Below, piece after piece: positions 18,005 through 27,291 of a stretch of DNA of 64,000 nucleotides. Source of the DNA: Collinsella sp. An7. Lineage in GTDB: Bacteria > Actinomycetota > Coriobacteriia > Coriobacteriales > Coriobacteriaceae. Made by a program: the position numbers and the translations under genes. Position 1 is the first letter of the stretch, and each line of letters opens with the position of its first letter. The notes beneath the pieces were generated by a model, which was not told the DNA's origin, made no database searches, and saw nothing but the letters and a program-made list of their open reading frames with translations. Where the stretch lies: assembly GCF_002159335.1 (NCBI RefSeq), contig NZ_NFHP01000007.1:1-64000 (forward strand). Direction: 5' to 3'.

Positions 18005-19462
18005 TTATTTTACTCCATCCTCGCGCGCGAAGATGCTGTCGACCAAATTGAGGTGCAACGTGACCGTTGTGCCCTCGCCGGGGGCCGACTGTACGCGCGC
18101 AAACGAGTGCGGACCGTAGAAGCGGCGGATGCGCTCGGAGATGTTGTGCATGGCCACGCCCGCGCCGCTACCCTGGGGCGCGTGCACGTCGGGCTTGGGG
18201 AGCGACGCATCAAAGAGCCGCGCCGCCGTCTCCTCGTCCATGCCCACGCCGTCGTCGGAAACCTCGATGACGACGGCGTTCACCGGGGCGGCCGCATCGG
18301 CGTCATCGACGGCCGCGCCCGCCGCGGCAGCCCGGTCCACGCCCGTCGCATCGCCGCCCTCCGCGGCTCGCCCGCCCTCGTCCTCCGGGGCATCGGCGCG
18401 CACCCGCACGGCGATGTGGAGCGGCCCTTCGTCGGAAAGCGCATGCCGCACGGCGTTCTCTACCAGCGGCTGGATCAAAAACGCGGGCACGAGCGTGTCG
18501 GCCACGTCGTCGTCGACCTCAAACGTGGCCTGGATGCGGTCTTCGCCAAAGCGGGCCTGCTCAAAGGTGAGGTAGCGCCGGGTCTGCGCCACCTCGCGCT
18601 CCACGGGGATGAGCGATCCGGAGTTGTCGAGCGTGGAACGGTAGAACGCCGAGAACTCGCGCAGAAGCTCGCGGGCACGCATGGGATCGGTGCGGGTAAA
18701 CGACGCGATGGTGTTGAGCGTGTTAAAGAGAAAGTGCGGGTTGATCTGCGCCTGCAGCGCGCGGACCTCGGCGCGGGCCGTGAGCTCCTCCTGCAGCTCG
18801 AGCTCGTGGATGGCGAGCTGCGTAGAGAGCAGCTCGGCAAAGCCCGTGACCAGCGCGTACTGCGTGCGGTTGACGAGCCGCGGCGACGAGAAGTAGAACT
18901 TGAGCGCTCCCTCGGTGCGCTCCCCCACCTTGAGCGGGGCGATGATCCCCGCCGGAATCTGCCGAGGCTTGCCGTCCTCGCTCCGGGCCACCGCCCCGTG
19001 CATAAACGACTGCGCGAGCCCGTGCTCGATCACGTAGTGCGTAGCGCGCGTGTGGATGGGCGAGCCCGGCGGAAAGTCCTCCACCATGTCGCCCACGCAG
19101 GCCAGCACACGCTCGGTATCGGTGATGGCGATGGTGCTCGCGCGCGTCTGCGGCATGAGGCGCTCGCAAATGGCCGTCGCGGCCTCGGCGGTGAGGCCGT
19201 CCTTGAGGTTCTCGAGCATCTCGGAGGCAACCGAGAGCGTCTCTTCGGTATAGCGCGAGCGCAGGGTGTCGGGGTTGCGGCAAAGTCTCACAAACAGCAC
19301 GAAGAACACCGCAAAGGCCACGGTGGCGATGCCGGTGAGGGTAAACTCCACGCGCGCCACCAGCAGATAGAGCAGCGTCACGGCCACGATGAGCGCGCAG
19401 ACGACCGTCCCCGCCCAGAGCGCCACGTCGGCGGCGTGCCGCCCCCGATAGGTTGAAGCCAT
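18005..19462 (-). CDS. LytS-type sensor histidine kinase
   Basis: A 485-residue kinase of the His_kinase family typical of LytTR partners. Two membrane helices lie at about residues 14-60, followed by a GAF-like sensor domain (about 75-215). The phosphoacceptor region is QAQINPHFLFNTLNT and the ATPase has LVENAVRHAL and SDDGVGM. A roughly 50-residue Ala/Asp/Gly-rich insertion (EDEGG to AAAPVN) interrupts the ATP-binding domain before VIEVSDDGVGM. Only two helices mean it lacks the multi-pass 5TM sensor of classical LytS. The ATG at 19462 lies 3 nt after the glycosyltransferase stop, which indicates translational coupling. Confidence 0.92.
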   Translation of the reverse strand: MASTYRGRHAADVALWAGTVVCALIVAVTLLYLLVARVEFTLTGIATVAFAVFFVLFVRLCRNPDTLRSRYTEETLSVASEMLENLKDGLTAEAATAICERLMPQTRASTIAITDTERVLACVGDMVEDFPPGSPIHTRATHYVIEHGLAQSFMHGAVARSEDGKPRQIPAGIIAPLKVGERTEGALKFYFSSPRLVNRTQYALVTGFAELLSTQLAIHELELQEELTARAEVRALQAQINPHFLFNTLNTIASFTRTDPMRARELLREFSAFYRSTLDNSGSLIPVEREVAQTRRYLTFEQARFGEDRIQATFEVDDDVADTLVPAFLIQPLVENAVRHALSDEGPLHIAVRVRADAPEDEGGRAAEGGDATGVDRAAAAGAAVDDADAAAPVNAVVIEVSDDGVGMDEETAARLFDASLPKPDVHAPQGSGAGVAMHNISERIRRFYGPHSFARVQSAPGEGTTVTLHLNLVDSIFAREDGVK

Positions 19463-19465
19463 CTC

Positions 19466-20656
19466 TTACGCATCCTCCCACAGCTTGGCGAGCTCGCGGT
19501 TGTTCCACAGCCCCTCGATGATTCCTGGCCAGAAGCTCGCAAAACGCAGGTAGGCGTCTTGGTAGGCGGCGGCATAGCGCTCGGCCTCGTGGCGGCCACG
19601 GCGCCAGATACGCAGGTAGCCCAGGTGTTCGCGCGTAAAGAGCGCGCGCACGAGCGCCGTCTTGCGCACCCGGTCGTCCAGCTCCGCCGAGACCCACGGC
19701 CCCGGATAGGGCATGAGCGAGGCGGGCGTGACGGCGGTGAGGTCGTTCTGCCGGCTCGCATAGGCGAGCTTCGCCCGTTCATAGTACCAGCGATAGACGT
19801 CCTGCATAAAGCGCGGCGCGCGCTGGGTGCTTTCGGGCGGCAGGTGGCGCACGACCCACTCGTTGTCAAACCACATGTCGAGCCCCATAAGGCGCAGGTT
19901 AAAGAGGTAGTCGAGGTCCTCGCCGCGCGTAATGAACGGATCGAAGGCCACCCGGGCAAAGGCCCGCGCGTGAATGGCGAGGCAGCCGCCGCAGACGTAA
20001 TTGGAGCGCGAGATGCGCGTGCCGGAGAGGGCACGTTTCATCCAGGCGTTGAACTCCGAGCGCTTGGTCCACCAGCGATGGGTGATCCCGGCCTTGGTGG
20101 AGTCGGCATAGGGCGAGCCCGACCGGTCGAAGAAGTACCCCGACTTGGCAAGGATGGGGAGCCCTTGGCGGGTCTCGTGGCCGAGGGCGTAGAGCGCGCG
20201 GCGCATGAAGTCGGGGCCGAGCACAACCTCGTCGTCGTCCAGAAAGATCACCGCGTCGTGCGCAAAGATCGAAGCAACGGCGAGGCCCATGTTGCGGATG
20301 GCACCGTAGCCGCGCAGCGACACGCACTCCCCCGTGCCCGTGGGGGCGAGGTCGCCCACGCGGTCGGCGATGCGGGCCGCCTCGACGTTAGTGACGGTCG
20401 TTATGGTAAGGCGCGGATGGTTGCGAACGATCTCGGCCACGCGGCGCGCCACCTCCACGGTGGCGGACTTGGGACAGACCACGAGCAGGATGATGCGCGG
20501 CAGATCGCGCACCTGCTCGAGCGACGCTAGGCAGCGCTCGAGCTCGGGCCGTGCGGCACCGAGCTCGGTGGTGTGATCGTATGCTCCGGGCGACTGCAGG
20601 TTCTCGCTCCCACTCGCCCAGTATGTCGGGATGACGATCGCGGCTCTTAGTGCCAT
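19466..20656 (-). CDS. Glycosyltransferase family 2-like protein
   Basis: A 396-residue cytoplasmic GT-A-fold protein. It opens with AAIVIPTYWASGSEN and carries FLDDDEVVLGPDF, the DXD-type metal site, then YVCGGCLAIHARAF and TRGEDLDYLFNLRL, which is the ED acid/base region of GT2 enzymes. No membrane helix is present. The substrate is unknown; cell-surface glycan assembly is the usual role. The ATG at 20656 (MALRAA) is preferred to GTG at 20665 because GGGGAG is correctly spaced only for the ATG. It ends 3 nt before the histidine kinase gene, so it is probably part of that signalling operon. Confidence 0.85.
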   Translation of the reverse strand: MALRAAIVIPTYWASGSENLQSPGAYDHTTELGAARPELERCLASLEQVRDLPRIILLVVCPKSATVEVARRVAEIVRNHPRLTITTVTNVEAARIADRVGDLAPTGTGECVSLRGYGAIRNMGLAVASIFAHDAVIFLDDDEVVLGPDFMRRALYALGHETRQGLPILAKSGYFFDRSGSPYADSTKAGITHRWWTKRSEFNAWMKRALSGTRISRSNYVCGGCLAIHARAFARVAFDPFITRGEDLDYLFNLRLMGLDMWFDNEWVVRHLPPESTQRAPRFMQDVYRWYYERAKLAYASRQNDLTAVTPASLMPYPGPWVSAELDDRVRKTALVRALFTREHLGYLRIWRRGRHEAERYAAAYQDAYLRFASFWPGIIEGLWNNRELAKLWEDA

Positions 20657-20777
20657 CGTGCTCACGCTCCCCTGCCCCGGTCTGGCGGTGCCGCGCCTGC
20701 ACCGTCTGCCCTACCGTATCGCGGGTGTCTCGCACGAGCCGGCGAGCCGGGGCGGGGCGTCTAGAGGCGCGGCTCCG

Positions 20778-21365
20778 TTATGCCGCGCGACCGGCACCCG
20801 CGCCAAAGGGCGACGCGTCCTTAAAGTACGGGGCGCGGGCCAGCGAGCGCGCGAGGGGGTACCCTAGCACATACATGATAACCGCTTCGCCGGCGCCGGT
20901 GGTCACAAGGCCAAAGAGGTACATGAGGGGATAGGCCCCGTCGAGCGAGATGCTCGTAAAGGGAATGGTGTAAAAGCCCGTTGCCGTGAGGAGGATGGGC
21001 AGATACGCCGGAACGATGACGGCGTTGGCCACAACCGGGCCCAGGAGCGCCACAACCGGATGGCGGCGGAGCTTCCAGGTGATAAACGCGCCCGCGCACG
21101 TGGCGGCCGAGCCGAAGACCACGTCGAGGAGCCCCAAGGCCCCCGTGCCCGAGAGCGCGATGTTAGCGAGGTTGGCGATGGCGCAGCCGAGCGTGAGCCC
21201 GGGGATGGCGTTGGGTGTAAAGAGCGCAAGCGCGCACAGGGCCTCGGACACGCGGAACTGCACCGGGCCCCAGGCGAGGTTGCCCAAGAAGAGCATGGTC
21301 ATGAGCGTGCACGCGGCGTAGACGGCCGCGATCATGCCCGTTTGGGCGATACGATTGGATTTCAT
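20778..21365 (-). CDS. queT: QueT-family transporter (ECF S component)
   Basis: A 195-residue integral membrane protein with about six helices. It matches QueT: it opens KSNRIAQTGMIAAVYAACTL and has VQFRVSEALCALALF and GCAIANLANI. QueT proteins are the substrate-binding S components that feed queuosine precursors (preQ0/preQ1 or queuine) into energy-coupling-factor transporters. The ECF A/A'/T genes are not in the window, as is usual for group II S components. The ATG at 21365 has AAGGTGA upstream. The leader contains a hairpin, but I could not match it to a preQ1 aptamer. Confidence 0.9.
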   Translation of the reverse strand: MKSNRIAQTGMIAAVYAACTLMTMLFLGNLAWGPVQFRVSEALCALALFTPNAIPGLTLGCAIANLANIALSGTGALGLLDVVFGSAATCAGAFITWKLRRHPVVALLGPVVANAVIVPAYLPILLTATGFYTIPFTSISLDGAYPLMYLFGLVTTGAGEAVIMYVLGYPLARSLARAPYFKDASPFGAGAGRAA

Positions 21366-21390
21366 GCTGAGCGTTCACCTTCTGTTCTGT

Positions 21391-21421
21391 GGAGGGCTTT
21401 ACTGATGCCCATAAGCCCTCC
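21391..21421 (-). promoter_or_regulatory. Hairpin in the queT leader
   Basis: A 9-bp perfect stem GGAGGGCTT/AAGCCCTCC with a 13-nt loop, 26 nt upstream of the queT start. There is no T run, so it is not a classical terminator. It may be a leader structure or the trailing end of the neighbouring palindrome. Confidence 0.35.
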
Positions 21422-21445
21422 CCACCGCCGGTGAGCGCGCATCGC

Positions 21446-21528
21446 CCATGGGTCATTTGGGGACGTGTTCCATCTGACCCATTTTGCGGCAATGAGTCAG
21501 ATGGAACACGTCCCCAAATGACCCATGG
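21446..21528. repeat. REP-like palindrome with GGGGACGTG core
   Basis: A perfect 33-bp inverted repeat (21446-21478 and 21496-21528) with a 17-nt spacer. It starts 3 nt after the stop codon of the MFS gene, read on the minus strand. The arm TCAGATGGAACACGTCCCC recurs as a half-copy at about 39613-39632. Confidence 0.85.
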
Positions 21529-21531
21529 CGC

Positions 21532-22782
21532 TTAGGCGACACCCTTGATGTGGGCAAGCCTCATGAGCATGACAAGGCCCACGACCAGCAGGATCCCGAT
21601 GGAAAGCACTCCTAAAGAAGGATCGCCCGTGAGCGCTGTCACGACAGATACTAGCAGAGTTCCCATAACAGAGGCGTAGCGGCCAAAGATGTCAAAGAAC
21701 CCGTAGTACTCGTTAGCGTGGACTTTGGGGATGAGTTTGCCAAAGTAGCTGCGGCTGAGCGCCTGGATGCCGCCCTGGAACATGCCCACCAAGACGGCGA
21801 GGATCCAGAACTCAACCGCCGTCTGGAGGAAGAACGCTGCAAAGAGCACGATCGCCACGTACGCCACCACGGCCACGATGATCATGCGGAGCGTACCGAA
21901 GCGGCCGGCGAGCCTGCCGTAGGCAATCGCCGAGGGAAACGCCACGAACTGCGTGACGAGCAGCGCCAAGATGAGCTGCGTGGAGTCGATGCCGAGCGAG
22001 GTGCCATAGGTGGTGGCCATCGAGATGACCGTATGCACGCCGTCGATGTAGAAGAAGAACGCCACCATGTAAACGAGGAGCGCCCGGTTGCGCGCGATGC
22101 GGCGCATGGTCTCGGCAAGGCCACGGAAGGTCTTGGCAACCTCGCCGCCAAAGGTCTCGCCCGGCTTGAGCTCCTTGCCGTAGCGCTGGCGATAGGTGCG
22201 CACGAGCGGGATGGTAAAGGCGAGCCACCAGACGCCCGTGACCACAAACGAGAGACGCGTGGCGAGCATCATGTTGAGCCCCAAAACCGAGGGCCCGAGC
22301 ATGATGAGCGCGATGCACACGATAAACGGCACGCACGAGCCCACGTAGCCCCAGGCGTACCCCGAGCTCGAGACCGCATCCATGCGCTCGTCGGTGGTGA
22401 CATCGGGGAGCATGGCGTCGTAGAAGGTCATGGAGCTGTTGAGGCCGATGGTGCAGAGCACGTAGAGCACCAGAAACGGCATGGCGCTCATGGGGATGGC
22501 CTGCGCAAAGCAGAGCACGAGCCCCGTAAGGAAGAACCCAAGGAAGAACTTGATCTTGTTGCCGGCAAAGTCGGCGAGGGACCCCAGAATGGGCATGAGG
22601 AGCGCCACCACGAGCGAGGCGATGGTCTGGGCGTTTGCCCACGCCGTGACGAGCTCGGCCGAGTTGGCGGCGGTGTTGATGGCATCGAAGTAGATCGGAA
22701 CAACCGAGGTGTTGAGCAGCACGAGGGCCGAGTTGCCCACGTCGTACATAACCCAGTTCCGTTCGAGCTTGGTGTACTTCAT
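21532..22782 (-). CDS. MFS transporter, UMF1-like
   Basis: A 416-residue membrane protein with about 12 predicted helices. The N-terminus NWVMYDVGNSALVLLNT and the loop GSLADFAGNKIKFF match the major-facilitator subgroup related to vacuolar effluxer Atg22/UMF1 of bacteria. MFYDAMLPDVTT-type sequence (FYDAMLPDVTTDERMD) in the central loop and FQGGIQALSRSYFGKLIP in the second half support this. The substrate is unknown. The ATG at 22782 (MKYTKL) has GAGGGGAC upstream. It is flanked on both sides by REP-like palindromes. Confidence 0.85.
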   Translation of the reverse strand: MKYTKLERNWVMYDVGNSALVLLNTSVVPIYFDAINTAANSAELVTAWANAQTIASLVVALLMPILGSLADFAGNKIKFFLGFFLTGLVLCFAQAIPMSAMPFLVLYVLCTIGLNSSMTFYDAMLPDVTTDERMDAVSSSGYAWGYVGSCVPFIVCIALIMLGPSVLGLNMMLATRLSFVVTGVWWLAFTIPLVRTYRQRYGKELKPGETFGGEVAKTFRGLAETMRRIARNRALLVYMVAFFFYIDGVHTVISMATTYGTSLGIDSTQLILALLVTQFVAFPSAIAYGRLAGRFGTLRMIIVAVVAYVAIVLFAAFFLQTAVEFWILAVLVGMFQGGIQALSRSYFGKLIPKVHANEYYGFFDIFGRYASVMGTLLVSVVTALTGDPSLGVLSIGILLVVGLVMLMRLAHIKGVA

Positions 22783-22872
22783 CGCGTCCCCTCTCGTTGG
22801 TACATACCGGTTCATGGTACGTCAACAGAGGTAAAGCGCGCATCAGGTTTTGGTCAGGGAGGGCGCGGCTCA

Positions 22873-22949
22873 TTCTGGGACGGGGTTGTTTTGAGCCATG
22901 GACGGCGCCGCGGGCGCCCGCCGTGGCTCAAAACAACCCCGTCCCAGAA
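22873..22949. repeat. REP-like palindrome with GGGACGGGG core
   Basis: Arms 22873-22901 and 22921-22949 pair at 28 of 29 positions around a GC-rich tip (GGCGCC...GGCGCC type). Each arm contains GGGACGGGGTTGTTTTGAG. It lies between the MFS gene start and the stop of the phospholipase-like gene. A half-copy is at 39575-39598. Confidence 0.85.
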
Positions 22950-22956
22950 CGAACCG

Positions 22957-23901
22957 TTACTCCTCGCGGTCGAACTCCTCGCTTGCGTCGAGCACACGAC
23001 CTGAGTAGTTGATGTGGCCAGTCAGCTCGGCGAGCTCCGTGCCGTCGATAAAGCGCGCGGCAAGCTCGGCGTAATCGACCAGCGCACGCTCAAAGACCTC
23101 CGGGAAGCTCTCGTTGGACGCCTCGCGCGTAAAGGGATTCTCCCATGCCCGGTGCGCCAGGTTGCCCGCACCGGCGGGCGGCTCGGTCGTTACGCGGTGC
23201 GCGAGCGACGCCACGAGCGAGTAGTCCTTGACGAGCCCCTCGAGGGTGCCCAGCGTAAACGAGAGCGGCGAGCCCGCGGGCTCAATCAGGCGATAGGCGA
23301 GCTTCATGTCGGCCACGGCACCGCCGTACTCGGCCGCGCCCACGTGGAGGCCGTAGACGCTCGTGGCCACGTAGCTCATGAGCGCGCCGGCCACCTTGTT
23401 GATGCGCGCCGTGGTAACGAGCTCGCTCTCGGGCGGATAGTCGGCCGTGGTGGCGCCGTCGCGCTTGAGCTGGAGCATCAGCACGTCGAGATCGGCCTCG
23501 ATGATGCCGTGGATCTGCGAGCCCGCCGCGTCGAGCGAGGGGTCGACCTCCTGGATGCCCCACTGCTGCGCGTACACAAAGGGGTGCGCCACGCGGTCGA
23601 GCGCGTAGTGCGAGAGAAGGCCCAGCGCAAAGGCGCGCCCAACGCCCGCATCGTGATGGTGCAGATGACGGACGCCGTCGTGCAGCGCCTGGAACTGCCG
23701 GGTCGTGCGGCAGCGGTGCATGCTCCGACCGAGCTCCATGCAGTTCTTGGCGTTGAGCGAGCGCACGTGGAAGAAGAACGGGTCGGGGCCCTGGTTGGCA
23801 ATGAGAAACGCGGCGCGCTCGTCCTCGGAGGTGATGGTGTCGAGCGGTAGGCGATCGATGCTCTCCTCGCCAAAGAGGTGATGGGTAATCAGCGCAGGCA
23901 T
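22957..23901 (-). CDS. Zinc-dependent phospholipase C family protein
   Basis: A 314-residue all-helical protein of the Zn_dep_PLPC group. It begins MPALITHHLFGEE and contains NQGPDPFFFH, LHHHDAGVGRAFALGLLSHY and LDRVAHPFVY, so the spaced His and Asp residues typical of the trinuclear-zinc phospholipase C/P1 nuclease fold are present. No signal peptide is visible, so a cytoplasmic phosphoesterase role is likelier than a secreted toxin. The ATG at 23901 has AAAGGAC upstream. It is divergent from the C39-type peptidase gene. The substrate is unproven. Confidence 0.82.
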   Translation of the reverse strand: MPALITHHLFGEESIDRLPLDTITSEDERAAFLIANQGPDPFFFHVRSLNAKNCMELGRSMHRCRTTRQFQALHDGVRHLHHHDAGVGRAFALGLLSHYALDRVAHPFVYAQQWGIQEVDPSLDAAGSQIHGIIEADLDVLMLQLKRDGATTADYPPESELVTTARINKVAGALMSYVATSVYGLHVGAAEYGGAVADMKLAYRLIEPAGSPLSFTLGTLEGLVKDYSLVASLAHRVTTEPPAGAGNLAHRAWENPFTREASNESFPEVFERALVDYAELAARFIDGTELAELTGHINYSGRVLDASEEFDREE

Positions 23902-24176
23902 AGCGGTCCTTTCGCTCCAGGTGCCGGGCGGCGGCCCCGGGTCGTTCGTGCTTGACACCCATTATTCCCCATCGGGAGCAATCGACACAGCTATTGACGG
24001 CAGAGTACCGCATCCGGGTCGTCTGATTGCGGCGCGTGGCATCCCGGCGCGTGTCACCCCGATGCGCGCCAGCTGGCCAGACCCCGGTTAGCGAAATCTT
24101 AGGAACCCGTTCAAGCGCCGTTATGGCGAGCACCCGTATCGTGGCCCTGTACGGCAACGATACGACGGGGGCGGAC

Positions 24177-24953
24177 ATGAGCACCTACGAGACGAGCAGC
24201 TACGGCACGCGCATCTGGCGGAAGGGACGGACGACACCGAGGCGGTGCGCAACCCGACCCGACACTACGATGATCTTTGCCGCGCCGAGGCGGAGGCGGT
24301 TCCCCGCTGTGCTGGCGGTGGCAGCGCTCGGCATCGCGCTCGTTGTGGCGCTCGGAGCACCGGCAATCGCCTCGCTCGGACGACTGCTGAGTGCCGGAGC
24401 TGCGGGCGCTGCCACCGGGGCGGACTCGGGCGGTGCAGCATCGACCCCGGTCTCCGACTGGCGGCGCGGTGAGGTGCCGTTTCTCTACCAGACCGACCCC
24501 ACATGGGCGAATGAGCCGTATGCGGGCGGCACCATCCGCGAGAACGGCTGCGGCCCTACGTGCCTCGCCATGGTCTACGTGGACCTCACGGGTAAGACCG
24601 ACCACGGCCCGGCCGAGATGGCCGCACTGAGCGAGCGGGGCGGCTACACCGTGGACGGCATGACAGCCTGGGCCTTTATGACCGAAGGCGCCGCCGAGCT
24701 CGGCCTCTCCTCCTCCGAGGTCCCTGCCGACGCCGACCGCCTGCGCGCCGAGCTCGAGGCGGGCCACCCCGTCATCGCGAGCGTGCGCCCCGGCGACTTT
24801 ACGACCACGGGCCACTTTATCGTGCTCGCCGGCCTGGCCAAGAACGGCGAGCTCATCGTCCACGACCCCAACAGCCCCGAGCGGAGCGCCCAAACCTGGG
24901 ACATCGAGCGCGTACTCAGCCAATGCAACAACCTCTGGGCATTCTCGGTCTAG
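24177..24953 (+). CDS. Membrane-anchored C39-like cysteine peptidase
   Basis: A 258-residue protein: a short cytoplasmic N-terminus, a basic RRRR patch, one membrane anchor at about residues 42-65, an Ala/Gly-rich stalk, then a Peptidase_C39_2 domain. The catalytic cysteine is in ENGCGPTCLAMVYV, the histidine in TTGHFIVLAG and the Asp/Asn in VHDPNSP. Such domains cleave peptides or act in cell-wall processing outside the membrane. I chose the ATG at 24177 (MSTYETS), preceded by GGGGGCGG; upstream in-frame starts at 24027 and 24123 would add about 50 or 18 non-hydrophobic residues. There is no ABC exporter fused or adjacent on the same strand. Confidence 0.8.
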   Translation: MSTYETSSYGTRIWRKGRTTPRRCATRPDTTMIFAAPRRRRFPAVLAVAALGIALVVALGAPAIASLGRLLSAGAAGAATGADSGGAASTPVSDWRRGEVPFLYQTDPTWANEPYAGGTIRENGCGPTCLAMVYVDLTGKTDHGPAEMAALSERGGYTVDGMTAWAFMTEGAAELGLSSSEVPADADRLRAELEAGHPVIASVRPGDFTTTGHFIVLAGLAKNGELIVHDPNSPERSAQTWDIERVLSQCNNLWAFSV

Positions 24954-25026
24954 CGGGAAAGCGCGGCGCCCGGGAACGGCCCAGCCGGCCCCGCACGCTC
25001 TGCCGCCCCTCCAACCCACGGCGCGC

Positions 25027-25112
25027 AGGGGAAGCCTCGGGCGTCTCGCGGTGCGAGTCGCGAAGCGAGGCCGCAGGCCGCCGAGCGCCGAGAGACGCCC
25101 GGGGCCTCCCCT
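25027..25112. repeat. Long GC-rich inverted repeat between convergent genes
   Basis: Arms 25027-25054 and 25085-25112 pair at 24 of 28 positions, and several mismatches are G-U compatible in RNA. The core is CGGGCGTCT/AGACGCCCG. No T run follows. It lies between the C39 peptidase gene and the ABC exporter terminator. Confidence 0.65.
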
Positions 25113-25140
25113 ACGTCCGGGAACGAACACCGCGACACAA

Positions 25141-25172
25141 GAAAAGGAGGCGCCGCACAACCGTGCAGCGCC
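25141..25172 (-). terminator. Terminator of the MarR-ABC operon
   Basis: On the minus strand GGCGCTGCAC-GGTT-GTGCGGCGCC is followed by TCCTTTTC, 47 nt after the last ABC gene. Confidence 0.8.
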
Positions 25173-25218
25173 CCCGTCCACCCCGCCAGACCGCAGCCCA
25201 GCAGCATGTAGCAAGCGG

Positions 25219-27291
25219 TTACTCCAGCTCAAACGCTCCGGTGTAGAGCTGGTAGTACGTACCGCGCTTGGCGATCAGCTCGTCATGGCTGCCGCGCTCG
25301 ATAATGCGACCGTGGTCGAGCACGATGATCGCGTCAGAGTTGCGGACGGTCGAGAGTCGGTGCGCAATCACAAAAGTCGTGCGGCCGTTCATGAGGGCGT
25401 CCATACCGCGCTGCACGATGGCCTCGGTGCGCGTGTCGATGGAAGACGTCGCCTCGTCGAGGATCATGACCGGCGGGTCGGCCACCGCGGCGCGGCTGAT
25501 CGACAGCAGCTGGCGCTGGCCCTGGGAGAGGTTGGAGCCGTTGTCGGTGAGCATCGTCTGGTACCCCTCGGGCAGGCGCTCGATGAAGCCGTGCGCGCCC
25601 GCGAGCTTGGCGGCGGCGATGCACTCCTCGTCCGTAGCGTCGAGACGGCCGTAGCGGATGTTGTCCATCACGGTGCCGGTAAAGAGGTTCACGTCCTGCA
25701 GCACCATACCGAGCGAACGGCGGAGGTCATCCTTGCGGATCTTGTTGACGTTGATGCCGTCGTAGCGGATCTTGCCGTCCTGAATGTCGTAGAAGCGGTT
25801 GATGAGGTTCGTGATCGTGGTCTTGCCGGCGCCCGTCGCGCCCACGAAGGCGATCTTCTGGCCCGGCTTCGCCCAGACCGAGATGTCGTGCAGCACCGTG
25901 TGGCCCGGCTTGTAGCCAAAGTCCACGTCGTAGAGGCGCACGTCGCCCTCAAGCGGCACGAGTTCGACGGTGCCGTCGTGATGCGGCCACTTCCACGCCC
26001 AACGGCCGGTGCGCTTCGTGGTCTCCACGAGCTCGCCGTTCTGCATCTTGGTGTTGACGAGCGTAACGTAGCCCTCATCGTGCTCGGGCTCCTCGTCCAT
26101 AAGCTCAAACAGGCGCTCGGCACCCGCGAGGCCCATGACCACGGCGTTGATCTGTTGCGAGATCTGACCGATCTGGCCGGCAAACTGCTTGGTCATGTTA
26201 AGGAACGGCACCGCCACGGCGATGGTGAGCGGCAGGCCCGAAAGCGAGACGTTAGGCACCTGGTAGGCGATAAACACGCCGCCCATGAGCGCCACCACCA
26301 CATAGAGCAGGTTGCCGAGGTTCATAAGGATGGGGCCGAGCGTGTTGGTGTACATGTTTGCGGCGCGCGACGCGCGGAAGAGTGCCTCGTTGCGCACGTC
26401 AAAGTCCTCCTGCGCCGCCTGCTCGTGGCAGAAGACCTTCACGACGCGCTGGCCGTTCATGATCTCCTCGACGTGGCCCTCGACGACACCGATCTCCTTC
26501 TGCTGCGCCACAAAGTTGCGCGCAGAGCGACCGCCGAGCACCTTGGTCATGTAGGCCATGAAGAGCACGCCGGCAAACACCACCAAGAAGAGCCATAGGC
26601 TGTAGTAGACCATAACGCAGGTCACCGAGCAGATGGTGACGATGGTGAGCGTGATGTTGGGTAGCGACTGCCCGATCATCTGACGCAGCGTATCGATATC
26701 GTTGGTGTAGTGGCTCATGATATCGCCGCGCTGGTGCGTATCGAAGTAGCTGATGGGCAGGTCCTGCATATGGTCGAAGAGCCGCTCGCGGAACTTCTCG
26801 AGCGAGCCCTGCGTGATGATGGCCATCATACGGGTGTAGCTGAAGTTGAGCACGAGAATCACGCAGTACATGCCGATAAGCGTGAGCGTGAGCGTAGTAA
26901 TCTGCCCAGACACGCTCGCCCAATCGCCCGTCTGCCACACCGCGGTCACGATCTCAAGCGCACGCTGCATAAACGTGGCGGGGAGCGTCCCCAGAATACC
27001 CGAGATCACGATGCACACGAGCACGAGCGGCAGCATCTTGGGATAGAACGAGAAGAGCGTCTTGATGGTGCGCACAAGCGTCTTTAGCCGCACACCCGCG
27101 CCCTTCTTTTTGGGCATGGCGCGGCGGCCTGCGACGTTTTGACGTGTATCGTTCTCATCAATAACGCGCGGGTCGCGCTTCTGCGGCGCGGGGTAGGAGT
27201 TGTCATCGCCGCCGGAGGCTTTGCTTCCCATCGGCTCAAGCGCGGCGCGCTCCTCGGGCGTGAGCCCGGCATCCTTCCTCTTACCGCTCAT
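25219..27291 (-). CDS. ABC exporter half-transporter, catalytic subunit of a heterodimer
   Basis: A 690-residue fused permease and ATPase. A charged N-terminal extension of about 90 residues precedes six membrane helices (about 95-390). The ATPase has Walker A GATGAGKTT, signature LSQGQRQLL, Walker B VMILDEATSS with the catalytic glutamate, and the His switch IAHRLST. It overlaps the preceding ABC gene by 11 nt. With its partner at 27281, whose site is degenerate, it should form a heterodimeric exporter of the BmrCD/TM287-288 kind that pumps lipophilic drugs or lipids. The ATG at 27291 has GAAGGGGGTG upstream. The insert between helices and ATPase (about 400-440) is longer than usual. Confidence 0.93.
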   Translation of the reverse strand: MSGKRKDAGLTPEERAALEPMGSKASGGDDNSYPAPQKRDPRVIDENDTRQNVAGRRAMPKKKGAGVRLKTLVRTIKTLFSFYPKMLPLVLVCIVISGILGTLPATFMQRALEIVTAVWQTGDWASVSGQITTLTLTLIGMYCVILVLNFSYTRMMAIITQGSLEKFRERLFDHMQDLPISYFDTHQRGDIMSHYTNDIDTLRQMIGQSLPNITLTIVTICSVTCVMVYYSLWLFLVVFAGVLFMAYMTKVLGGRSARNFVAQQKEIGVVEGHVEEIMNGQRVVKVFCHEQAAQEDFDVRNEALFRASRAANMYTNTLGPILMNLGNLLYVVVALMGGVFIAYQVPNVSLSGLPLTIAVAVPFLNMTKQFAGQIGQISQQINAVVMGLAGAERLFELMDEEPEHDEGYVTLVNTKMQNGELVETTKRTGRWAWKWPHHDGTVELVPLEGDVRLYDVDFGYKPGHTVLHDISVWAKPGQKIAFVGATGAGKTTITNLINRFYDIQDGKIRYDGINVNKIRKDDLRRSLGMVLQDVNLFTGTVMDNIRYGRLDATDEECIAAAKLAGAHGFIERLPEGYQTMLTDNGSNLSQGQRQLLSISRAAVADPPVMILDEATSSIDTRTEAIVQRGMDALMNGRTTFVIAHRLSTVRNSDAIIVLDHGRIIERGSHDELIAKRGTYYQLYTGAFELE

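Noticed and set aside
21366-21445. preQ1 riboswitch upstream of queT
   Set aside because: There is a hairpin, but neither the preQ1-I nor preQ1-II consensus (including the A-rich tail) is visible.
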